Source: Streptomyces sp. AW19M42 (GTDB lineage Bacteria > Actinomycetota > Actinomycetes > Streptomycetales > Streptomycetaceae). Taken from it: 64,000 nt of DNA. Made by a program: the position numbers and the translations under genes. Under the pieces are notes generated by a model. The model was not told the DNA's origin. It did not search any database and saw only the letters and a list, made by a program, of their open reading frames with translations. Within the stretch, counting starts at the first letter, position 1, and each line of letters opens with the position of its first letter. Below are positions 8,497 to 16,095 of the stretch, one piece after another. The stretch covers positions 1 to 64,000 of the forward strand of contig CBRG010000096.1 of NCBI GenBank assembly GCA_000470535.1, read 5' to 3'.

Positions 8497-9516
8497 CTAC
8501 TGCACCAGAGCTGTTAGCTCCGCCTCACGCTGCGACACCTCGCCCAGCAGCTGCTCCGCGATCTCTTCGAGCAGGTGATCCGGATCGTCCGGGGCCATCC
8601 GCAGCATGGCGCCGATCGCGCTCTGCTCCAGCTCCTGCGCGAGCACCGTCAGCAGTTCCTTGCGCTGGGTCAGCCAGTTCAGCCGGGCGTAGAGCTCGTC
8701 CGCCTCGCCCAACTCCGGCTCCGGAGCGGCAGGCCCGGCCGCCCACTCCTGGGCCAGCTCCTTGAGCAGTTCCTCGTCCCCACGCCCGTAGGCGGCGTTG
8801 ACGCGAGTGATGAACTCGTCCCGGCGGGCCCGCTCCTCCTCGTCCTGGGCCAGATCCGGATGGGCCTTGCGCGCCAGCTCGCGGTACAGCTTGCGGGCCT
8901 CCTCGGTCGGCCGGACCCGCTTCGGCGGCCGGACGGGCTGCTCGGTCAGCATCGCGCCCGCCTCGGGGGACAGCCCGTCGGAGTCCATCCAGTCGTGGAA
9001 CAGCTCGTCGACACCCGGCATGGGCATCACGATCGCCCGCGCCTCCTGCGCCTTGCGCAGATCCTCCGGGTCGCCGGTCCTCGCGGCCCGTGCCTCCGCG
9101 ATCTGCGCATCGAGCTCGTCGAGACGCGCGTACATCGGGCCCAGCCGCTGGTGATGCAGCCGGGAGAAGTTCTCCACCTCCACCCGGAAGGTCTCCACCG
9201 CGATCTCGAACTCGATCAGGGCCTGCTCGGCGACCCGCACGGCATGCGCGAGACGCGCCTCGGGACGCGCCTGCCCGGCAGGCCCGCCGTCGGCGCCGTC
9301 GGCCGGCGCCCCGGCGGGGGGAGCGGTCTCGGCGTGCGCGTCGTCCGGGCGGCCGGGCCGCTCGTCCTGCCGGTCCTGGTCCTGCCGATCCTGGTCCTGC
9401 CGGTCCTGGTCCTGGCCCTGCGAGCCCTGGTCCTGCACGTTCTCGTCCTGCCGGTCGTCGTCCTGCCGGTCATCGTCGTTCCGGGTGGTCGGCACCCCGG
9501 CGGCTTCGTGGGTCAC
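8497..9516 (-). CDS. J-domain-containing (DnaJ-like) protein with repetitive N-terminus
   Basis: 339 residues. Residues 1-80 are acidic and low-complexity with tandem Asp-Arg-Gln-Asp-Gln units. Residues 90-150 form a coiled coil (EIAVETFRVEVENFSRLHHQ). A later segment contains ARKAHPDLAQ, the His-Pro-Asp of J domains, followed by FITRVNAAYGRGDEE. J domains stimulate Hsp70 ATPase; the partner and client are unknown. The C-terminus is another helical region ending in EVSQREAELTALVQ. Similar proteins occur widely in Streptomyces without an assigned function. Confidence 0.75.
   Translation of the reverse strand: MTHEAAGVPTTRNDDDRQDDDRQDENVQDQGSQGQDQDRQDQDRQDQDRQDERPGRPDDAHAETAPPAGAPADGADGGPAGQARPEARLAHAVRVAEQALIEFEIAVETFRVEVENFSRLHHQRLGPMYARLDELDAQIAEARAARTGDPEDLRKAQEARAIVMPMPGVDELFHDWMDSDGLSPEAGAMLTEQPVRPPKRVRPTEEARKLYRELARKAHPDLAQDEEERARRDEFITRVNAAYGRGDEELLKELAQEWAAGPAAPEPELGEADELYARLNWLTQRKELLTVLAQELEQSAIGAMLRMAPDDPDHLLEEIAEQLLGEVSQREAELTALVQ
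9365..9470. repeat. Degenerate tandem repeat encoding DRQDQ units
   Basis: CGGTCCTGGTCCTGC-like 15-bp units recur about five times with small changes inside the J-domain gene, giving an Asp/Gln/Arg repeat in the disordered N-terminus. Such repeats slip easily, so copy number may vary between strains. Confidence 0.7.
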
Positions 9517-9574
9517 CCGTCCAGCGTATGGCCACGGCCCACGCCCGAAAGACGCGCGGTCCGCGCAACGGGCG

Positions 9575-11026
9575 TCACACCCCCCGCTCGGCTGCTGTCC
9601 GACCTGCGGCGATCGCCCGCACGAGCTCTGCGTGATCCGCCTCCGTACGGTCCGCGTAGGTCACCGCGAACGCGGCCACCGCATCGTCCAGCTCGTCGTT
9701 CTTGCCGCAGTAGCCCGCGATGAGCCTCGGGTCGGCGCTGTGCGCGTGCGCGCGGGCCAGCAGCGCGCCGGTCATCCGGCCGTAGTCGTCGACCTGGTCG
9801 GCCGCCAGGGCCGCCGGGTCGACGCTGCCCTTGCGGTTCCTGAACTGCCTCACCTGGAAGGGCCGCCCGTCCACGGTCGTCCAGCCGAGCAGGATGTCAC
9901 TGACGACCTGCATCCGCTTCTGCCCGAGGACCACCCGGCGCCCCTCGTGCTCCACCTCCGGCACCTCGAACCCCGCAGCGGGCAGATGGGGCGCCAGCAC
10001 CGAGGGCCTGGCCTCCTTCACCTGAAGCACCAGCGGCTCACCCCGGTGATCCAGCAGCAGCACCACATAGGACCGGGTGCCCACGCTCCCCGTGCCGACC
10101 ACCCGGAACGCCACATCGTGGATCGCGTACCGGGCGAGCAGCGGCACCCGGTCCGACGAGACGGTGCCCAGGTAGTCACCGAGCCCCGCCGCCACGGCCG
10201 CGGCCTCCGTGTCCGGAGCCCGGCGCAGCACCGGCGGTGCGTCCACGAATCGGCGTCCGCCGTCCCCCGACTCCTCCGTGGACTTCGCGGCGAAGCGGGC
10301 GCTGGTGTTGTTGCGGGCCTTCTCCGAGACCCGCTCCAGCGTGCCGAGCAGATCACGCGCGTCCGTGTGCGAGACGAGCTCCTCGTCCGCGATGGCGTTC
10401 CAGGCGTCGAGCGCGGGCAGCTTGGCCAGCAGCCGCATCGTCCGCCGGTAGGCGCCCACCGTGTCGTACGCGCCCCTGCGGCACGTCTCCTCGTCCGCGC
10501 CCGCCTCACGGCCCGCGAGCACCAGCGAGGTGGCCAGGCGCTTGAGGTCCCACTCCCACGGTCCGCTCACGGTCTCGTCGAAGTCGTTCAGGTCGATGAC
10601 CAGGTTGCCGCGCGCATCGCCGTACAGACCGAAGTTGGCCGCGTGGGCGTCGCCGCAGAGCTGGGCCGCCACCCCCGTGACCGGGGTGCCCACCAGATCG
10701 TGGGCCATCAGCCCGGCCGAACCCCGGAGAAAGGCGAACGGGGCGGCCGCCATCCGCCCCACCCGGATCGGCGTGAGCTCGGGCACCCGGCCCCGGTTCG
10801 ACTCCTCGACCGCCCGGACGGCATCGGGCCTGCCACCGGGCAGGACCAGCGACGCGTGCGAGGACCGGGGCACACGCTCACGCAGCGCCTTGCCCGCACC
10901 CCGCGGCGACTGCGGGCCGCCGGGCTCCTTCGGGTACGCGCGCCGGGCGAACCCGGGCACGGCCGGAATGCGCGGATCCGCCTCCACGGCCCGCTGTACC
11001 GGCACCGCCGCTTCGATCTCACCCAT
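9575..11026 (-). CDS. DUF2252 domain-containing protein
   Basis: 483 residues from ATG 11026, chosen because GGGGGAG precedes it by nine bases; an upstream in-frame ATG at 11086 lacks this. The DUF2252 signature is clear: FAFLRGSAGLMAHDL, CGDAHAANFGLY and VIDLNDFDET, which resemble the catalytic and metal-binding loops of aminoglycoside-phosphotransferase-like kinases. The substrate is unknown. It stands alone between the J-domain gene and a region with two DnaA boxes. Confidence 0.88.
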   Translation of the reverse strand: MGEIEAAVPVQRAVEADPRIPAVPGFARRAYPKEPGGPQSPRGAGKALRERVPRSSHASLVLPGGRPDAVRAVEESNRGRVPELTPIRVGRMAAAPFAFLRGSAGLMAHDLVGTPVTGVAAQLCGDAHAANFGLYGDARGNLVIDLNDFDETVSGPWEWDLKRLATSLVLAGREAGADEETCRRGAYDTVGAYRRTMRLLAKLPALDAWNAIADEELVSHTDARDLLGTLERVSEKARNNTSARFAAKSTEESGDGGRRFVDAPPVLRRAPDTEAAAVAAGLGDYLGTVSSDRVPLLARYAIHDVAFRVVGTGSVGTRSYVVLLLDHRGEPLVLQVKEARPSVLAPHLPAAGFEVPEVEHEGRRVVLGQKRMQVVSDILLGWTTVDGRPFQVRQFRNRKGSVDPAALAADQVDDYGRMTGALLARAHAHSADPRLIAGYCGKNDELDDAVAAFAVTYADRTEADHAELVRAIAAGRTAAERGV

Positions 11027-11129
11027 GGCGCACAGCTCCCCCGGCCTGGCCCGAAGCCGCCGTCCGGCGACCCGGTCCAACATCAACTGCCGACGACGGT
11101 ACCGCCGTTCACCGGCAGCCGTCTCCCCC

Positions 11130-11161
11130 TGTGGACGACGGCTCGGAGCGCCTGTGGACGA
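11130..11161 (-). promoter_or_regulatory. Two DnaA boxes in tandem
   Basis: TGTGGACGA occurs at 11130-11138 and again at 11153-11161, same orientation, 23 bp apart. Each differs from the complement of TTGTCCACA at one base. They lie in the 217-bp gap upstream of the DUF2252 gene, about 37 kb from oriC. Nothing else recognisable is in this gap. Confidence 0.55.
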
Positions 11162-11243
11162 CCCCCGGCACAGCCGCCCCTGGGGCGGGTCTGAAAAGTC
11201 GCGACTGCACGGCGGGTGGACGGCGCTACTTCCGAAACACGCC

Positions 11244-11591
11244 CTAGCAGTCGCCCCCGCCGTCCTTCAGATGCGTCTCCGCCCAGCGCCCCAGTTCCTT
11301 GAGCGCGGGCTCCATCGCGGCGCCGGCCTGGGTCAGGCGGTACGAAACCCGCAGCGGCGGCCCCTCGTCGACCTCCCGGACCACCAGGCCCGCCGTCCCC
11401 AGTTCGGACAGTCGGTCCGAGAGCATGCGCTCACTGATGCCGGGAATCGCTCGCCGCAGATCAGCGAAGTGCACGGGCTGCTGCATCAGCACAGAGACGA
11501 TCGGCCCCGTCCAGCGTTTGCCGAACAGCTCGAAGACGCGGCTGATGCTCACGTCGACCCGTCGGCACGCCTGCTCGCTGTGATCCGCCAT
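11244..11591 (-). CDS. HxlR-family winged-helix transcriptional regulator
   Basis: About 115 residues. HxlR features are visible: an N-terminal cysteine (SEQACRRVDVS) that may sense electrophiles or redox, the helix FELFGKRWTGPIVSVL, recognition region FADLRRAIPGISERMLSDRL and a wing LVVREVDEGPPLRVSYRLT. It is divergent from the azoreductase gene, the usual arrangement for an HxlR repressor of a quinone- or azo-reducing enzyme. ATG at 11591 is preferred; in-frame starts at 11612-11615 are possible. Confidence 0.88.
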   Translation of the reverse strand: MADHSEQACRRVDVSISRVFELFGKRWTGPIVSVLMQQPVHFADLRRAIPGISERMLSDRLSELGTAGLVVREVDEGPPLRVSYRLTQAGAAMEPALKELGRWAETHLKDGGGDC

Positions 11592-11621
11592 ACGCCCAGG
11601 GTACTGCGCCATCACCAGGGA

Positions 11622-11652
11622 CTTACGATTAGTAAGCCACTATGTTATTACT
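11622..11652. promoter_or_regulatory. Candidate HxlR operator between regulator and azoreductase
   Basis: CTTAC-5-GTAAG (11622-11636) overlaps a longer AGTAA...TTACT pair (11631-11652) in an AT-rich patch unusual for this genome. It lies between the divergent genes, as expected for autoregulation plus control of azoR. HxlR operators are typically GTAC/TTAC inverted repeats; the exact borders are a guess. Confidence 0.5.
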
Positions 11653-11717
11653 AGGTACATACGAAAACTAGGCCCGCCTCACCAGCCCGCCTGGCTACTG
11701 ACCCCCTGGAGACACCC

Positions 11718-12329
11718 ATGGCCACCCTTCTGCATCTCGACTCCGCCGTTTTCCCGCAGGGATCCGCGTCACGCGAGGTCACCGCCGCGTTCGTGGAGGC
11801 CTGGCGCGAGCAGCACCCCGACGGGCAGGTCATCTACCGCGACCTCGCCGTCGACCCGCTGCCGCACCTGGACGCCGCGGCCGCCGCAGCCGGCGCCGAG
11901 CACCCGCTGCGCAGCGAACTGGCCGCCGAGCTGATCGCCGCGGACGCGGTGCTGATCGGGGCACCGATGTACAACTTCTCGATTCCGTCGACCTTGAAGG
12001 CGTGGCTCGACCACGTGATCATCGCGGGCCACAACATCGGCCCCGACAGCCCGGTGGCCGGCACCCCGATCACGGTCGTCGCCAGCCGCGGCGGCTCCTA
12101 CGCCGCCGGCACCCCGCGCGAGGGCGCCGAGTTCGTCCAGAACTATCTGGCGACGCTGCTGACATCCATGTTTGCCGCCGAGGTCGACTTCATCGTCCCG
12201 GAGCTGACCCTGGCCCACAGCAATCCGGAGATGGCCGAGCTGATCCCGCTCGCCGAGGCCTCCCGCGCGAAGGCGCTCACCGACGCGGTGGAGAGGGCCA
12301 AGAGCCTCGCGTCCCGACTCGCCGCCTGA
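11718..12329 (+). CDS. azoR: FMN-dependent NADH:quinone/azo oxidoreductase (AzoR type)
   Basis: 203-residue flavodoxin-fold enzyme that reduces quinones and azo compounds by two electrons using NADH and bound FMN. MATLLHLDSAVFPQGSASRE is the phosphate-binding N-terminus, APMYNFSIPSTLKAWLDHV the FMN and dimer region, and VVASRGGSYAAGTPREG the loop over the isoalloxazine. GGAG precedes the ATG by seven bases. Probably induced by quinones or diamide-like stress through the divergent HxlR regulator. Confidence 0.9.
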   Translation: MATLLHLDSAVFPQGSASREVTAAFVEAWREQHPDGQVIYRDLAVDPLPHLDAAAAAAGAEHPLRSELAAELIAADAVLIGAPMYNFSIPSTLKAWLDHVIIAGHNIGPDSPVAGTPITVVASRGGSYAAGTPREGAEFVQNYLATLLTSMFAAEVDFIVPELTLAHSNPEMAELIPLAEASRAKALTDAVERAKSLASRLAA

Positions 12330-12387
12330 AACACCTCAAGCACCTGAACACCTGAAGCCCCCGAGTACACCGCGGGCGCCTGCATAC

Positions 12388-12427
12388 ATACGGAGGGCCG
12401 GGGTCCATGGACCCCGGCCCTCCGTAT
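12388..12427. terminator. Perfect 20-bp-arm palindrome after azoR
   Basis: A fully symmetric 40-bp sequence (arms 12388-12407 and 12408-12427, centre CCATGG) 58 bp past the azoR stop. It can form a very stable hairpin from either strand. There is no U-tract, as is common for Streptomyces terminators. Confidence 0.75.
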
Positions 12428-12508
12428 AACGATCCCAGTACTCCCGACCGGCTCCCCCTGCCCTCCCCGCCGACGGGCATCCTCCCCACCGACGGGCGCC
12501 AATCGGGC

Positions 12509-12522
12509 GTTTCACGTGAAAC
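12509..12522. promoter_or_regulatory. parS site (perfect)
   Basis: GTTTCACGTGAAAC, the palindromic ParB-binding site, in the non-coding region between azoR and tRNA-Leu about 36 kb from oriC. It is the most distant parS in this window. Confidence 0.92.
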
Positions 12523-12593
12523 CGAAACCGATCAGCATCCACACCGGAGCGCCCTGGGGCGGGGCCGGGGACGGCCCCGGGTACCAAACCGAA

Positions 12594-12625
12594 GAAGCCC
12601 CGCAGACCGTGGTCTGCGGGGCTTC
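12594..12625 (-). terminator. Terminator of tRNA-Leu
   Basis: Perfect 15-bp-arm hairpin (12594-12608 with 12611-12625) eight bases downstream of the tRNA 3' end on the minus strand. Confidence 0.85.
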
Positions 12626-12632
12626 CCTCTTG

Positions 12633-12715
12633 TGCGCGAGGGGGGATTTGAACCCCCACGTCCCTAAGGACACTGGCACCTGAAGCCAGCGCGTCTGCCG
12701 TTCCGCCACTCGCGC
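12633..12715 (-). tRNA. tRNA-Leu (CAG)
   Basis: Minus-strand class II tRNA of 83 nt: acceptor GCGCGAG pairs with CTCGCGC, anticodon stem CTGGC/GCCAG encloses loop TTCAGGT (anticodon CAG), a short variable arm follows, and the T-loop is GTTCAAATC. CCA is not encoded. It precedes fhaA, as leuT does near the same cluster in mycobacteria as I remember it. Confidence 0.95.
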
Positions 12716-13026
12716 AGTGGTTTCCAGAATCTCTCACTTTTCGGTGCGAGCCCCTGGCGACATCAGGAAGATTAGCACGCTGGACAGGGCGGATTCACAT
12801 CCCTTTGTTTCGTCGAACGCCTGACGGGAACCGGGAACCCGGACCCGGCGCCCCCCACTCCTCCTGAGTGCACCCAAGGTGCGGGACACTGTGAGAGGCC
12901 GCCTCTACGATCCGTGTGAGGGGGGACACTCATCCGCAGGGCAGACAAGGGGAACCAGCCGATTTCCCGACGCGTGGATACGATCAGTAAGCAGTACAGG
13001 GACGACGACACCGGAGGAGGTGCCCC
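12716..13026. other. Intergenic region upstream of fhaA
   Basis: 311 bp with no gene. It holds the promoters of tRNA-Leu (minus) and of the fhaA operon (plus). The fhaA Shine-Dalgarno GGAGGAGG is at 13014-13021. No clear -10/-35 pair could be assigned with confidence. Confidence 0.6.
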
Positions 13027-13920
13027 ATGGGAGTCATGAAGCGTTTCGAGCAACGTCTCGAAGGTCTCGTCAATGGCACTTTCGCCAAGGTCTTCAAGTC
13101 CGAGGTGCAGCCGGTCGAGATCGCTGGAGCTCTCCAGCGCGAGTGCGACAACAACGCCACCATCTGGAACCGCGAGCGGACCGTCGTCCCCAACGACTTC
13201 ATCGTCGAACTCAGCGCCCCCGACTACGAGCGGCTCAGCCCGTACTCGGGTCAACTGGGCGACGAGCTCTCGGGCCTGGTCCGGGACTACGCCAAGCAGC
13301 AGCGGTACACCTTCATGGGCCCCATCAAGGTGCACCTGGAGAAGGCCGACGACCTCGACACCGGCCTCTACCGGGTCCGCAGCCGCACTCTGGCATCGAG
13401 TTCGTCACAGCAGGGCCAGCCCGAGCAGCACGGTTTCCAGAACCAGCCCGGACAGTCCGCCGGCCCGCCCCGTTCCGGCCACGGGCGCTCCGCCGCCCCC
13501 CAGGCCCCCGGCGGGTACGGCTACCCGCCCACCGCCGCCCCGCCCATGCCCGCGGCCCCGCCGCCGGGCTCGGGGCGCCCCGCAGCATCCGCATCCGACC
13601 GGCGCCCGCCGGCCAATCCCAGCCCCCTGCCGAACACGCAGGTGCGACGCTGGATCGAGATCAACGGCACCCGCCATCAGATCTCCCGCCCGACGTTGGT
13701 GATGGGCCGCAGCACCGACGCCGACGTGCGGATCGACGACCCCGGCGTCTCCCGCCGGCACTGTGAGATCCGGACCGGAACGCCCTCGACGATCCAGGAT
13801 CTCGGGTCTACCAACGGCATCGTGGTAGACGGGCAGCACACAACCCGCGCTACGCTCCGCGACGGCTCGCGGATCGTCGTGGGCAACACCACCATCGTTT
13901 ACCGGCAAGCCGAAGGGTGA
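13027..13920 (+). CDS. fhaA: FhaA: DUF3662 and FHA domain protein
   Basis: 297 residues. An N-terminal DUF3662 domain (MKRFEQRLEGLVNGTFAKVF, then IWNRERTVVPNDFIVEL) is followed by a Pro/Gly/Gln-rich linker (residues 125-205) and a C-terminal FHA domain with MGRS, SRRHCEI and LGSTNGIVVDG that binds phosphothreonine. In mycobacteria FhaA binds the phosphorylated MurJ-associated pseudokinase and PknB, linking Ser/Thr signalling to peptidoglycan precursor export. First gene of fhaA-fhaB-pstP-rodA-pbpA-pknB; strong GGAGGAGG ribosome site. Confidence 0.93.
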   Translation: MGVMKRFEQRLEGLVNGTFAKVFKSEVQPVEIAGALQRECDNNATIWNRERTVVPNDFIVELSAPDYERLSPYSGQLGDELSGLVRDYAKQQRYTFMGPIKVHLEKADDLDTGLYRVRSRTLASSSSQQGQPEQHGFQNQPGQSAGPPRSGHGRSAAPQAPGGYGYPPTAAPPMPAAPPPGSGRPAASASDRRPPANPSPLPNTQVRRWIEINGTRHQISRPTLVMGRSTDADVRIDDPGVSRRHCEIRTGTPSTIQDLGSTNGIVVDGQHTTRATLRDGSRIVVGNTTIVYRQAEG

Positions 13921-13930
13921 AGCGGGGGCA

Positions 13931-14446
13931 ATGTCAGAGCTGACCCTTACGGTCATGCGGCTAGGTTTCCTGGCTGTTCTGTGGCTGTTCGTGATCGTGG
14001 CCGTCCAGGTCATCCGCAGCGACCTGTTCGGAACGCGCGTCACGCAGCGCGGCTCACGCCGCAACGCGAACGACGCGCGCCCGCCACAGGCACGCCAAAC
14101 CGCCGCGGCACCACCGCAGCAACGCCAGCAGCCCGGCCGCCAGCGCCGGGGTGCGCCGACCAAGCTGGTCGTGTCCGAGGGCACCCTCACCGGCACCACG
14201 GTGGCGCTCCAGGGGCAGACCATCTCGCTGGGCCGGGCCCATGACTCAACGATCGTGCTGGACGACGACTACGCGTCCAGCAGGCATGCCAGGATCTACC
14301 CCGACCGTGACGGCCAGTGGATCGTCGAGGATCTCGGGTCCACCAACGGCACGTATCTGGACCGGACCCGTCTCACCACCCCGACGCCTGTTCCGCTGGG
14401 CGCGCCGATCCGGATCGGCAAGACCGTCATCGAGCTGCGGAAGTAG
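13931..14446 (+). CDS. fhaB: FhaB (FipA-like): membrane-anchored FHA protein
   Basis: 171 residues: one N-terminal transmembrane helix (LGFLAVLWLFVIVAVQVI), a basic Gln/Ala-rich linker and a C-terminal FHA domain with ISLGRAHDSTI, SSRHARIY and LGSTNGTYLDRTRL. It recruits threonine-phosphorylated partners at the membrane; the mycobacterial homologue FipA takes part in division complexes. It starts 10 bp after fhaA in the same operon. Confidence 0.92.
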   Translation: MSELTLTVMRLGFLAVLWLFVIVAVQVIRSDLFGTRVTQRGSRRNANDARPPQARQTAAAPPQQRQQPGRQRRGAPTKLVVSEGTLTGTTVALQGQTISLGRAHDSTIVLDDDYASSRHARIYPDRDGQWIVEDLGSTNGTYLDRTRLTTPTPVPLGAPIRIGKTVIELRK

Positions 14447-14575
14447 TACGACAATGAGCGAGCGGAGCGAGCGAGCCGCGGTGGCACGGGCATCGGACCC
14501 GGCCGGGCTCCCGACCGGAGGGTGGGCAGTGTGGCGCGAGACCGGCTGTACCCCGAACCGACGGGCGAGGTGCGC

Positions 14576-16072
14576 ATGAGTCTTTCCCTGCGCTTCGCCG
14601 CCGGATCGCACAAGGGCATGATCCGGGAAGGCAACGAGGACTCCGGCTACGCCGGGCCCCGCCTTCTCGCCATCGCCGACGGAATGGGCGGGCAGGCGGC
14701 CGGTGAGGTCGCCAGTTCCGAGGTGATCTCCACGCTCGTCCAGCTGGACGACGACGTACCCGGTTCCGACATCCTCACCTCGCTCGGTACGGCGGTCCAG
14801 CGGGCCAACGACCAGCTGCGCATGATGGTCGAGGAGGACCCGCAGCTGGAGGGCATGGGCACCACGCTCACCGCCCTCCTGTGGACCGGTCAGCGGCTCG
14901 GCCTCGTCCACGTCGGTGACTCACGCGCGTACCTGCTGCGTGACGGCGTACTGACCCAGATCACGCAGGACCACACCTGGGTCCAGCGGCTGGTCGACGA
15001 GGGCCGGATCACCGAGGAGGAGGCCACCACCCACCCGCAGCGCTCCCTGCTGATGCGCGCGCTGGGCAGTGGCGACCACGTCGAACCCGACCTCTCCATC
15101 CGCGAGGTCCGGGCCGGCGACCGTTATCTGATCTGCTCCGACGGCCTCTCCGGCGTCGTCTCCCACCAGACGATGGAGGAGACGCTCGCCAGCTACCAGG
15201 GGCCGCAGGAGACCATCCAGGACCTGATCCAGCTCGCTCTGCGCGGCGGCGGCCCGGACAACATCACCTGCATCGTCGCGGACGTCTTCGACGTCGACGG
15301 CAACGACACCCTGGCCGGGCAGCTCAACGACACCCCGGTCATCGTCGGCGCGGTGGCGGAGAACCAGGCCGCCCAGCTGAACGACGGCGGCGCGATGCAG
15401 ACCCCCGCCGGACGGGCGGCAGGCCTCGGCCGCCCCGTCCCGCCGCCCTCGGGCGGCTTCGGCCCGCCCGGCAGCGGTGACGACCCCGGGTACGACGGAA
15501 TGCCGGAGGGGTCCTTCGGGTCCTACTCCGACGAGGACTTCGTCAAGCCCGGTGGCCGCAAGTGGCTCAAGAGGTCGCTGTACGTCGTGCTCGCGCTGGC
15601 GGTCATCGGCGGCGGTCTGTACGGCGGCTACCGCTGGACGCAGACCCAGTTCTACGTGGGCGCGAAGAACGACAACGTCGCGCTGTACCGGGGCATCAGC
15701 CAGGACCTCGCCTGGGTCTCGCTCTCGAAGGTGGAGAACGACCACCCCGAGATCGAACTCAAGTACCTGCCGCCTTACCAGCGCAAGCAGGTCGAGGCGA
15801 CCATCACCGAGGGCAACCTCGCGGACGCCCGCGAGAAGATCAGCGAACTCTCCGCCCAGGCGACTGCCTGCGAGAAGGACGCACAGCGCCGCGCAGCCGA
15901 GAAGAAAGCCCCCAGTGACGAGGGCCAGGCCGGCGGTACGGACGCGGACGCGACCAAGTCGTCCGGAAAGTCCGGCACCACCAAGACCAACCAGACTTCA
16001 GCGACTCCCACTCCTGGTCCCAGCCTCTCGGAGGAAGAGAAGAAGCTGGTCCCGCAGTGCGGTAAGCAGTAA
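14576..16072 (+). CDS. pstP: PP2C-family Ser/Thr protein phosphatase PstP
   Basis: Mn2+-dependent phosphatase that reverses PknB-type phosphorylation. The catalytic domain occupies residues 1-240 with REGNEDSGY, IADGMGGQAAGE, GDSRAYLLRDG and GGPDNITCIV, all metal-site motifs. A Gly/Pro-rich linker, one transmembrane helix near 335 (LYVVLALAVIGGGLYGG) and an extracytoplasmic domain with a charged Lys/Thr-rich tail follow. ATG 14576 is preferred because GAGG lies five bases upstream; an in-frame GTG at 14531 is less likely. The 130-bp gap before it is the largest within the fhaB-pstP-rodA stretch. Confidence 0.94.
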   Translation: MSLSLRFAAGSHKGMIREGNEDSGYAGPRLLAIADGMGGQAAGEVASSEVISTLVQLDDDVPGSDILTSLGTAVQRANDQLRMMVEEDPQLEGMGTTLTALLWTGQRLGLVHVGDSRAYLLRDGVLTQITQDHTWVQRLVDEGRITEEEATTHPQRSLLMRALGSGDHVEPDLSIREVRAGDRYLICSDGLSGVVSHQTMEETLASYQGPQETIQDLIQLALRGGGPDNITCIVADVFDVDGNDTLAGQLNDTPVIVGAVAENQAAQLNDGGAMQTPAGRAAGLGRPVPPPSGGFGPPGSGDDPGYDGMPEGSFGSYSDEDFVKPGGRKWLKRSLYVVLALAVIGGGLYGGYRWTQTQFYVGAKNDNVALYRGISQDLAWVSLSKVENDHPEIELKYLPPYQRKQVEATITEGNLADAREKISELSAQATACEKDAQRRAAEKKAPSDEGQAGGTDADATKSSGKSGTTKTNQTSATPTPGPSLSEEEKKLVPQCGKQ

Positions 16073-16095
16073 AGCCGTAGGGGGCCTTCAGCACT

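Noticed and set aside
9485-11194. A 569-residue plus-strand frame opposite the DUF2252 gene
   Set aside because: The minus strand carries clear DUF2252 motifs; the plus frame has none.
14456-14475. GAGCG-type short repeats before pstP
   Set aside because: Such GAGCGAGCGGAGCGAG runs are common in Streptomyces leaders and show no defined structure here.
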